Below are positions 1 through 4,482 of a stretch of 5,042 nt of DNA, in pieces. Location of the stretch: assembly GCA_018055515.1 (NCBI GenBank), contig JAGPHL010000186.1, forward strand, positions 1 through 5,042. Direction: 5' to 3'. Every line of letters starts with the position of its first letter. Within the stretch, counting starts at the first letter, position 1. Under the pieces are notes generated by a model that saw nothing but the letters and a program-made list of their open reading frames with translations, was not told the DNA's origin and made no database searches. The position numbers and the translations under genes were made by a program. The stretch is from Anaerolineae bacterium. Lineage in GTDB: Bacteria > Chloroflexota > Anaerolineae > B4-G1 > SLSP01.

Positions 1-44
1 CAGGGCGTAAGGGCAGCATTTTCAGCAGCGGGGAAGCAGGTACC

Positions 45-656
45 ATGCAAGACACACGGCAGCAGATTTTAGAGATTCTCAAGCGCAAGGGCGAAGTTAC
101 CGTTCAGGAGCTGAGCCAGGAACTGCGCCTGACGAGCGTGACGATCCGTCATCACCTGGAAATCCTCCGCTCCGAAGGGTATATCACCGATCCTGAAGTA
201 CACCGTTCGAGCCGCCCCGGACGTCCCCGGTACGCTTATCGCCTCACCTCCACGGCGGCGGATCTGTTTCCGACCAACTACAGCGGATTGGCCAATGCGC
301 TGTTGGAAGCGCTCGACACGTCGCTGCCAGGCGAATCACGCGAGGAATTGCTGGCAGCTGTGGGACGGCAGCTGGCAGCCGGCGCGGGAGACCTGCCCAC
401 GGATCGCGAGAAGCGCCTGGATCAGGTCATCGCCTACATCAAACAGCTGGGCTTTGTCGCGCGCTGGGAACGCGATGAGGAGGGCGCCTATCACATCTTT
501 GTCTGCAACTGCCCCTATCATTACGTGGCGCACTCTCACCCGGAGATCTGCCGGATTGACGAAGTGATGCTCTCCCAGCTGACCGGCGCACAGCTCATCC
601 GCACGGAAGAACGCGCCAGCGAGGACGCTTTCTGCAAATACGAGTTGGTGTGGTAA
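45..656 (+). CDS. Winged-helix transcriptional regulator, SufR-like, with C-terminal Cys cluster
   Basis: This 203-residue protein looks like a DNA-binding repressor or sensor. Residues 4-45 form a helix-turn-helix (TRQQILEILKRKG, then ELSQELRLTSVTIRHHLEIL). The wing follows with RPGRPRYAYRLT at 57-68, a hallmark of the ArsR/DeoR-like group that includes SufR, the iron-sulfur biogenesis repressor. The C-terminal half has C154, C156, C169 and C197; the CxC followed by x12-C and a late C resembles the Fe-S ligand region of SufR. Redox or Fe-S sensing is therefore an inference. No suf gene lies in the window, although the left neighbour is not visible. The frame is open upstream to base 3, but the ATG at 45 gives the family-typical N-terminus (MQDTRQQIL) and has AGG about five bases upstream. 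A strong terminator follows 19 bases after the stop. I am confident in the DNA-binding call and less sure of the ligand. Confidence 0.75.
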   Translation: MQDTRQQILEILKRKGEVTVQELSQELRLTSVTIRHHLEILRSEGYITDPEVHRSSRPGRPRYAYRLTSTAADLFPTNYSGLANALLEALDTSLPGESREELLAAVGRQLAAGAGDLPTDREKRLDQVIAYIKQLGFVARWERDEEGAYHIFVCNCPYHYVAHSHPEICRIDEVMLSQLTGAQLIRTEERASEDAFCKYELVW

Positions 657-675
657 GATTTCTCTCGTCTAACAC

Positions 676-710
676 ACGCGCGGCGCAGATTAACCTGCGT
701 CGCGCGTTTT
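676..710 (+). terminator. Rho-independent terminator of the SufR-like regulator gene
   Basis: A 13-bp GC-rich stem (676-688 with 695-707, a single G-T wobble) closes a six-base ATTAAC loop and runs into TTTT at 707-710. The stop codon of the regulator gene lies 19 bases upstream. There is no A-run on the left flank, so it should act only on the plus strand and not for the converging parB transcript. Confidence 0.88.
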
Positions 711-747
711 GAATCCTGCCGGGCGCACTTCCTCTCGGAAAATGGCT

Positions 748-773
748 CACGGATGGCCACGGATTTCACCGAT
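748..773. repeat. Degenerate CACGGAT short tandem repeat in the intergenic gap
   Basis: Three near-identical heptamers, CACGGAT (748-754), CACGGAT (758-764) and CACCGAT (767-773), recur every 9-10 bases, separated by GGC and TT. Similar CACGGATTT-type strings are, from memory, scattered in intergenic regions of various environmental bacterial genomes. No function can be read from it. The rest of the 657-864 gap holds only the terminator to its left and a hairpin to its right; I see no gene in it. Confidence 0.4.
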
Positions 774-824
774 CAGAAACTGAAGATGATGCAGAGACGC
801 TCGTCAGATCTCCTTCGCATGTTC

Positions 825-840
825 GTGCGTTCACACGCAC
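825..840 (-). terminator. Short perfect hairpin downstream of parB, possible weak transcript end
   Basis: GTGCGT (825-830) pairs perfectly with ACGCAC (835-840) around a four-base TCAC loop, 24 bases past the parB stop. No T-run follows on the minus strand, so it is not a canonical intrinsic terminator. It may only be a 3' end stabiliser or chance, but nothing better is visible for ending the parB transcript before it meets the regulator's terminator. Confidence 0.25.
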
Positions 841-864
841 CTTCGCCCACGTGCTACACCCGAT

Positions 865-1722
865 TCAAAGCTCCTGGCCGGTGAGCTGCGCGTAGAGGGT
901 CTGGAACTCTTCGTCGGAGTAATAGTAGATGATCACCCGCCCGCCCTTGCGCCCCGCACGCAACTTGACCCGCGTGCCCAGCGCTTCCTGGAAACGCTCT
1001 TCCAGTGCCCGGATCTCCGGCGGGGTGACGGGTTTGGGTCGTGCAGGGGTCGCCGCCTCCTCGCGGAGCTGCTGCACGAGCGCCTCGGTCTGGCGGACGT
1101 TGAGTTCCTGTTCGAGGACACGGCGCAGCGCCGCGTCCTGCTGGGCCGGCGATTCCAATCCCAGCAGCGCGCGCGCGTGTCCCTCGGTGATGCGCCGTTC
1201 GGTCAACGCGGCCTGAACTTTGGGGGAGGCCTGCAGCAGGCGCAGGGTATTGGTCACCGCCACGCGGCTCTTGCCCACGCGGCGCGCCACTTCCGTCTGC
1301 GAGAGGCCAAAATCCTCGACGAGGTGCTGATACGCCAGCGCCTCCTCCAACGGATTGAGGTCGGCGCGCTGGACGTTTTCCACCAACGCCAGCTCCAGCA
1401 TCTGCTGCGGGGCCGCTTCTTTGATGATGACGGGGACTTCTTCGAGTCCGGCGAGCCGCGCCGCGCGCCAGCGACGTTCGCCGGCGATGAGCTGATAGCC
1501 GCCCTCAGGGCGTCGGGTGACCACCAGCGGCTGGATGATGCCGTGTTCCTGGATGGAGGCGGCCAGTTCTACCAGATCCTGATCCCGGAAGGGGGCGCGA
1601 GGCTGATGAGGGTTGGGGACGATCTGGTCGTGCCGCACCTGCTGTAAGCCGGTCTCCCCTTCCTCCGCCGCCGGGGGGATCAACGCTGCCAACCCGCGAC
1701 CCAACCCTCGTTTCTGATTCAT
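865..1722 (-). CDS. parB: Chromosome partitioning protein ParB (CTP-dependent DNA clamp)
   Basis: ParB binds centromere-like parS sites, hydrolyses CTP, spreads along DNA and is moved by the ParA ATPase during chromosome segregation. This copy is 285 residues, a normal length. It opens with KRGLGRGLAALIP (4-16), the N-terminal ParA-contacting motif. The CTP-binding ParB/Srx domain shows GIIQPLVV (61-68), the diagnostic GERRWRAARLAGL (81-93) and ENVQRADLNPLEEA (115-128). A helix-turn-helix for parS follows at about 139-164 (LSQTEVARRVGKSRVAVTNTL), then ITEGHARALLGL, a charged linker, and the C-terminal dimerisation segment ending in RVIIYYYSDEEFQTLYAQL. I chose the ATG at 1722 over the in-frame ATG at 1737 because GAGGTGG at 1729-1735 sits six bases before it and overlaps the upstream ATG. 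No parA is adjacent: the next gene upstream is divergent ubiX. Confidence 0.96.
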   Translation of the reverse strand: MNQKRGLGRGLAALIPPAAEEGETGLQQVRHDQIVPNPHQPRAPFRDQDLVELAASIQEHGIIQPLVVTRRPEGGYQLIAGERRWRAARLAGLEEVPVIIKEAAPQQMLELALVENVQRADLNPLEEALAYQHLVEDFGLSQTEVARRVGKSRVAVTNTLRLLQASPKVQAALTERRITEGHARALLGLESPAQQDAALRRVLEQELNVRQTEALVQQLREEAATPARPKPVTPPEIRALEERFQEALGTRVKLRAGRKGGRVIIYYYSDEEFQTLYAQLTGQEL

Positions 1723-1728
1723 TGCTCG

Positions 1729-1735
1729 CCACCTC
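1729..1735 (-). promoter_or_regulatory. Shine-Dalgarno site deciding the parB start
   Basis: On the minus strand GAGGTGG lies six bases before the ATG at 1722. It overlaps the alternative in-frame ATG at 1737, which would have no site of its own at proper distance. The shorter product also starts in the family-typical way, MNQKRGLGRGL. Confidence 0.75.
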
Positions 1736-1758
1736 ATCCGTGAATGGAATCCGCCGTT

Positions 1759-1787
1759 AGTATAGCATCAAGACGCAAATGTCACAA
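1759..1787 (-). promoter_or_regulatory. Sigma70-type promoter of parB
   Basis: On the minus strand, -35 TTGTGA (1782-1787), a 17-base spacer, and -10 TATACT (1759-1764). Transcription would begin near 1752, leaving a leader of about 30 bases that contains the GAGGTGG ribosome site. It lies four bases from the -35 box of the opposing ubiX promoter. Confidence 0.75.
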
Positions 1788-1791
1788 TCAC

Positions 1792-1819
1792 TTGGCGTGC
1801 GGCATCTCCGGCGTATAAT
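1792..1819 (+). promoter_or_regulatory. Sigma70-type promoter of ubiX
   Basis: -35 TTGGCG (1792-1797), a 16-base spacer, and a perfect -10 TATAAT (1814-1819). The expected transcription start, about seven bases after the -10, falls on or next to the A of the ATG at 1826. The message would then be leaderless if that ATG is used. The promoter is back to back with that of parB. Confidence 0.75.
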
Positions 1820-1825
1820 GGAAGT

Positions 1826-2440
1826 ATGGAACACGTGACGACGGGCCTGCCAATGTCCCCGCGTCGGCTCATCGTGGGGATCACCGGCGCCAGCGGCGCG
1901 ATCTATGGGGTGCAGCTGCTGGAAGCGCTGCACGCGCTGCAGGTGGAAACTCATCTGGTGATCACCGAGGCCGGATGCACGACGCTGGCCCTGGAGACCG
2001 GTCGCACCCCGGAGAGTCTGGAGCCGCTTGTCGCGCGGCGTTACGCTCCTTACGACTTCACCGCCGCGATTGCCAGCGGCTCCTTCGCCACGCAGGGGAT
2101 GATTGTGGCACCGTGCTCGATCAGGACCCTCGCGGCCATCGCCCACAGTCACGCCGACGAGTTGCTGGCGCGCGCCGCTGACGTGACCCTCAAAGAGGGG
2201 CGCCCGCTGCTGCTGGTCGTCCGTGAGACGCCGTTGCACCTGGGGCACTTGCGGCTGATGGTGCAGGCAGCGGAGCTGGGGGCCATCATCTTTCCGCCGG
2301 CGCCGGCGTTCTACACCCATCCCCGCACCCTCGAAGAGCTCGTCCAGCAAACGGTCGGCCGCATCCTGAGCCGGATGGGCTTCCCCAACACCCTCTACAC
2401 GCCCTGGGAAGGGGCGCCGGATTCCCCGGCGGCGGGCTAG
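1826..2440 (+). CDS. ubiX: Flavin prenyltransferase UbiX
   Basis: UbiX joins a dimethylallyl group to reduced FMN, making the prenylated flavin cofactor used by UbiD-type decarboxylases, in the cytosol, usually as a dodecamer. The 204-residue product shows the whole family signature: LIVGITGASGAIYGVQLLEAL (15-35) for FMN phosphate binding, SGSFATQGMIVAPCSIRTLA for the central active-site loop, RAADVTLKEGRPLLLVVRE, TPLHLGHLRLM and FPPAPAFYTHP. No ubiD is visible beside it. The start is uncertain. The ATG at 1826 sits where transcription should begin, giving a leaderless message; an in-frame GTG at 1835 and ATG at 1853 (MSPRRLIVGITG, close to usual UbiX N-termini) are alternatives, but neither has a clear ribosome site. 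Its TAG stop lies inside the CTAG shared with the converging gene. Confidence 0.95.
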   Translation: MEHVTTGLPMSPRRLIVGITGASGAIYGVQLLEALHALQVETHLVITEAGCTTLALETGRTPESLEPLVARRYAPYDFTAAIASGSFATQGMIVAPCSIRTLAAIAHSHADELLARAADVTLKEGRPLLLVVRETPLHLGHLRLMVQAAELGAIIFPPAPAFYTHPRTLEELVQQTVGRILSRMGFPNTLYTPWEGAPDSPAAG

Positions 2441-2943
2441 ACGAAGGCCGTGACCAACACGGCGACGCCGCTCAGGCCAAACGCCATTTCGGGGATCAGC
2501 GCCGGCAAGCACCGCAGGTAGCTGCGGTAGAAATTCCAGCCAAAGAGTCCGCCGGCGTGCGCGGGATAGGGCCACAGGCTGAACTGCCGCGTGCTCAAGG
2601 GCCACAGCCACATCACGCCGTCATCCGTGTGCCAGGAATCCAGGACCAGATGGAACAGCGTCAGAAGCCCCACGCGGAGCGCCCAGGCGGGCGAAAACAC
2701 GGCGAGGAGCAGCGAGAGGAGCACGTAGAAGAGGGGGGCGTGGGTGATGAAGCGATGATGAGCGAGTCGCTGTCGCCCCACGCGATGTCCCAGCAACGGC
2801 GCAGCGAGGGCGTCGAGATCGGGCAGATTTCCCAATACCGCACCGATGAGCAGCAGCTCCGGTCCAGGCGTGGTATGGAAGATCCCGCGCTCGATGGCCC
2901 AGGCAAGGGCGAGACTCGCGCCGATATGTCCGCCCTGGGTCAT
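2437..2943 (-). CDS. DUF457/YdjM-like membrane-bound metal-dependent hydrolase
   Basis: This 168-residue inner-membrane protein matches the DUF457/YdjM pattern: an early histidine (GHIGASL, H6), NLPDLD at 39-44, HHRFITH at 62-68, and FHLVLDSWHTDDG at 97-109 followed by LWPLSTRQFSLWP. The His and Asp residues are the family's presumed metal ligands. Hydrophobic stretches at about 28-40, 70-88, 90-101 and 153-167 fit membrane helices. The family's physiological reaction is poorly known, so no substrate is assigned. The start is the ATG at 2943, which overlaps the TGA of the thioesterase gene (ATGA, 2940-2943). No Shine-Dalgarno sequence is seen, so it is probably translated by coupling. The same frame runs open far upstream (to 3309), but that part lies across the thioesterase gene. 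It ends in the CTAG shared with ubiX. Confidence 0.82.
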   Translation of the reverse strand: MTQGGHIGASLALAWAIERGIFHTTPGPELLLIGAVLGNLPDLDALAAPLLGHRVGRQRLAHHRFITHAPLFYVLLSLLLAVFSPAWALRVGLLTLFHLVLDSWHTDDGVMWLWPLSTRQFSLWPYPAHAGGLFGWNFYRSYLRCLPALIPEMAFGLSGVAVLVTAFV

Positions 2944-3407
2944 TGCGCCGCTCGCTGCGGGGCCTGCCGCTCGGCGAGCACGCGATCCCAGAGGGCCCGT
3001 GCCTCTCCCGCTGCGGGGGGGTCCACGACCAGGCCGTGAGGCGCCGCGCGCGTTTCGATGACATGGACAAAGGTGACCAACCCATCGGTATACGGACGTT
3101 CTGTCTGGGGGACGCCGAAGGGTCGCGCTTCCACATAGATGGTGAGGCTGCTGGTTCCCACATAGGCGACCCGGCCTTCCAGCACCAGGGTCGCGCCAGA
3201 GCCGACACTCTGACGGAAATCCATGCCATGCAATCGTGCGCACACGATATTTTGCGGCGGGCGTTCCAACGCCGCCTGCGCCGTCATGAAGCCGACCTCC
3301 ACCAACCATTCGGCCATGCGCCCGGCAAACAGCGTGCCGTGATGATTGAGGTCAATGGATTTCACCAGATGTGAGGCGGTGACGCAGGGCAAGCTCTCGA
3401 TCTTCAT
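2940..3407 (-). CDS. Hotdog-fold acyl-CoA thioesterase
   Basis: A 155-residue single hotdog domain, the usual size for small acyl-CoA hydrolases of the YciA/4HBT type, which release CoA from acyl-CoA in the cytosol. The key motif is NHHGTLFAGRMAEWLVEVGF (21-40), the Asn-His...Gly-x-x-Phe-x-Gly start of the hot-dog helix. Beta strands follow (MDFRQSVGSGATLVLEGRV, then SSLTIYVEAR), and the last strand is DGLVTFVHVI. Where YciA-type enzymes have Asp in the helix (WMD), this protein has V36 with E37 next to it. The start at 3407 was chosen because the open frame upstream runs through the tRNA-Glu gene; GGAAAAAGG directly before the ATG is a modest ribosome site. Only about 35 bases separate it from the tRNA terminator, so its promoter is not clear. 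It is coupled to the DUF457 gene by an ATGA overlap. The substrate is unknown. Confidence 0.85.
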   Translation of the reverse strand: MKIESLPCVTASHLVKSIDLNHHGTLFAGRMAEWLVEVGFMTAQAALERPPQNIVCARLHGMDFRQSVGSGATLVLEGRVAYVGTSSLTIYVEARPFGVPQTERPYTDGLVTFVHVIETRAAPHGLVVDPPAAGEARALWDRVLAERQAPQRAAQ

Positions 3408-3442
3408 ACCTTTTTCCAACTTTCTTACACTAAAACAGCAAC

Positions 3443-3474
3443 AAAAACAGGCCGACGCTGAGCATCGGCCTGTT
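3443..3474 (-). terminator. Rho-independent terminator after tRNA-Glu
   Basis: A 13-bp stem (3446-3458 with 3462-3474, one G-T wobble) around a three-base loop runs into TTTTT on the minus strand (3443-3447 reversed). It begins three bases after the tRNA end, so it ends the tRNA transcript almost at the mature 3' end. Confidence 0.9.
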
Positions 3475-3476
3475 GA

Positions 3477-3549
3477 TGGCCCCAAGGGAATTCGAATCCC
3501 TGTTTCCGACTTGAGAGGCCAGCGTCCTAGGCCACTAGACGATGGGGCC
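3477..3549 (-). tRNA. tRNA-Glu (anticodon CUC)
   Basis: The 73-base cloverleaf reads on the minus strand. The acceptor GGCCCCA pairs with TGGGGCC. The D arm is GTCTAGTGGCCTAGGAC, typical of tRNA-Glu. The anticodon stem CTGGC/GTCGG (two G-U wobbles) closes loop CTCTCAA with anticodon CTC, reading GAG. The T arm is AGGGA-TTCGAAT-TCCCT, and the discriminator is A. CCA is not encoded (TCA follows), so the 3' end needs a CCA-adding enzyme. It has its own promoter just upstream and its own terminator just downstream. Confidence 0.95.
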
Positions 3550-3561
3550 GAACCGGAGAAG

Positions 3562-3589
3562 ATTTTACCAGGAACCGCAGTTTTGTCAA
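3562..3589 (-). promoter_or_regulatory. Consensus promoter of tRNA-Glu (extended -10)
   Basis: On the minus strand, perfect -35 TTGACA (3584-3589), a 16-base spacer, and -10 TAAAAT (3562-3567) preceded by TGG, an extended -10. Transcription would start near 3555, about six bases before the tRNA. The -35 box contains the TGA that ends the RHS remnant upstream. Confidence 0.88.
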
Positions 3590-3684
3590 CCGCGCTGCCC
3601 GTCCTCGCGCAGTTGGCTGCCAAGAGGGTCGCCGTGGAGGTAGGTCAGCACGCCGCCTTGCCGTTGGGCAAGGCGCCGGGTGCC
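3586..3684 (-). pseudogene. Orphan fragment of RHS-repeat core domain
   Basis: Translating the minus strand here gives GTRRLAQRQGG followed by GVLTYLHGDPLGSQLRED and then a stop at 3586-3588. This resembles the RHS-associated core, where a G-x-R-x-A-x-R-x-GV segment is followed by YLHGDHLGS and a turn into the next YD-type repeat. Only about 32 residues remain, with no start codon, no ribosome site and no room for the rest of the core, so it is a remnant. It lies downstream of the toxin and membrane protein genes in the same orientation, and is GC-rich unlike them. This fits a displaced end of an older RHS gene. Two hairpins overlap or adjoin it. The match is from memory of the family; a profile search would settle it. 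Confidence 0.6.
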
Positions 3685-3693
3685 GGAAGGCAC
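3654..3693. repeat. Two adjacent hairpins past the membrane protein gene
   Basis: CGCCTTGCC (3654-3662) pairs perfectly with GGCAAGGCG (3667-3675) over a GTTG loop. Four bases on, GTGCC (3680-3684) pairs with GGCAC (3689-3693) over GGAA. Neither is followed by a T-run in either direction. They lie 17 or more bases beyond the stop of the membrane protein gene and may fold its 3' end, though the first lies inside the RHS remnant. Confidence 0.4.
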
Positions 3694-3709
3694 ATTGCTA
3701 TTGGCTTTG

Positions 3710-4342
3710 TCATGAAGGCTCTGGCATCATGGCCATTCGCATTAACGTTATTCCGGTAATGATGCCGGCCACGATCCCTGCGGCCAAACCACTGAGTGCA
3801 TCGGTAAGGGGGACGGCAAAGAGCGGCCAGTGATTCAGCCCCAGAAACACCAAAAATCCTCCGCCCCAACCCAGTAAGCTGCCCTGCCACCATTGACGGA
3901 AGTTTTTGAACTTCCGACGCATCACTCGTGTTTGTAGCCAAGTGCTACCCACAATCCCACTCAGGAGGCCAACCCATGTGGGCGGATCCCAGAACAAGGC
4001 ATCGAATCCGCCCCATATGATGGCATACGTGACCTGAATGACGATTACCAGGATTCCCCCCATGAACCCTCCCACAAAACTCCACCCAATCACACTAGCC
4101 CGCAGCCACTTTAACACGAAGGCTCTATCGTTATTCCACCAACGAGATAGCAACATACTTTGGGCGGCACCTTGTATTATTCCCCAGATCACCGCGCCTA
4201 AGATAAACCACCAAAACAGTCCTTCGCCTATAAGAGCGCTCTTCATACTAACGTAATATCCCGCACCGCCTACCCCGCTCCAAACAGCAACTATTCCTAC
4301 CTCAAAAAGCTGTCGTGCACCAGCTGCCATGCGCGTTTTCAT
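3710..4342 (-). CDS. Six-helix membrane protein, candidate immunity protein of the RHS toxin
   Basis: I do not recognise a named family. The 210-residue protein is strongly hydrophobic and glycine- and tryptophan-rich, with likely membrane helices at about 12-32, 42-65, 83-109, 122-137, 153-171 and 178-200. There is no signal peptide. It seems to be built from a duplicated unit: GIIQ...W...SVIGWSFVGG (54-92) matches WLQ...WWQGSLLGWGGG (135-162). Similar G-x-x-Q/W-x-x-x-S-x-x-GW proteins are common in Chloroflexota, by recollection. Its ATG overlaps the TGA of the frameshift-corrected toxin frame (ATGA, 4339-4342) and no Shine-Dalgarno sequence is seen, so it should be translated by coupling to the toxin. 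That position, directly after a polymorphic toxin tip, is why I infer an immunity role. A second in-frame ATG at 4330 is an alternative start. Its base composition is lower in GC than the left half. Confidence 0.7.
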   Translation of the reverse strand: MKTRMAAGARQLFEVGIVAVWSGVGGAGYYVSMKSALIGEGLFWWFILGAVIWGIIQGAAQSMLLSRWWNNDRAFVLKWLRASVIGWSFVGGFMGGILVIVIQVTYAIIWGGFDALFWDPPTWVGLLSGIVGSTWLQTRVMRRKFKNFRQWWQGSLLGWGGGFLVFLGLNHWPLFAVPLTDALSGLAAGIVAGIITGITLMRMAMMPEPS

Positions 4343-4482
4343 TTCAGAAAGTCCCAGTTCGAGATCAAATCCGGATTGGCTTGCATAAATTGGTCATAAT
4401 CTATGCCATAGTAAGTGGTCAAAAACCGAATAGTGTACCAGAGTGTACCATTTTGCATGTCAATAGCCCGTTTTGAAGTAGG
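4339..4482 (-). pseudogene. Out-of-frame true C-terminus of the RHS toxin
   Basis: One frame over from the toxin frame, 47 codons starting PTSKRAIDMQNGTLWYT and ending ANPDLISNWDFLK run to a TGA at 4339-4341. The segment has no start of its own. It reads like a folded helical end (aromatic-rich, WYTIRFLTTYYG) and ends exactly on the ATG of the membrane protein gene. Adding one base at TTTCC (4481-4485) would give GPDAYF-PTSKRA and a toxin tip of about 234 residues from the edge. The break could be a real deletion, a sequencing or assembly error, or slippage (UUC to UUU is possible for the Phe tRNA), the last being least likely. Confidence 0.68.

Noticed and set aside
1..44. Possible end of an upstream gene or N-terminal extension of the regulator
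   Set aside because: The regulator frame is open to the edge and another frame has TAA at 8-10, but 44 bases are too few to support either.
1828..1843. CACGTG near the ubiX start as a possible parS site
   Set aside because: Only the central CACGTG fits; the flanks do not match the TGTTTCACGTGAAACA consensus. The CACGTG near 848 fails for the same reason.
1757..2611. 284-residue minus frame antisense to ubiX
   Set aside because: Arg/His/Gly-rich shadow of a clearly real UbiX, spanning promoters and the neighbouring gene end; no family likeness.
2557..3039. Plus-strand frames over the DUF457 and thioesterase genes, including 2846-3061 and 2943-3374
   Set aside because: Shadow frames of high-GC genes with charged low-complexity sequence and no recognisable domain.
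2437..3309. Long 290-residue minus frame containing the DUF457 protein
   Set aside because: The first 122 residues lie over the thioesterase gene in another frame and look like Arg/Gly-rich shadow sequence. The DUF457 domain begins at the coupled ATG at 2943.
2940..3623. 227-residue version of the thioesterase starting at 3623
   Set aside because: It would translate through the tRNA-Glu gene, its promoter and its terminator. The hotdog domain is complete from the ATG at 3407.
3346..3759. 137-residue plus-strand frame across tRNA-Glu
   Set aside because: Runs antisense through the tRNA, its terminator and its promoter; no domain likeness.
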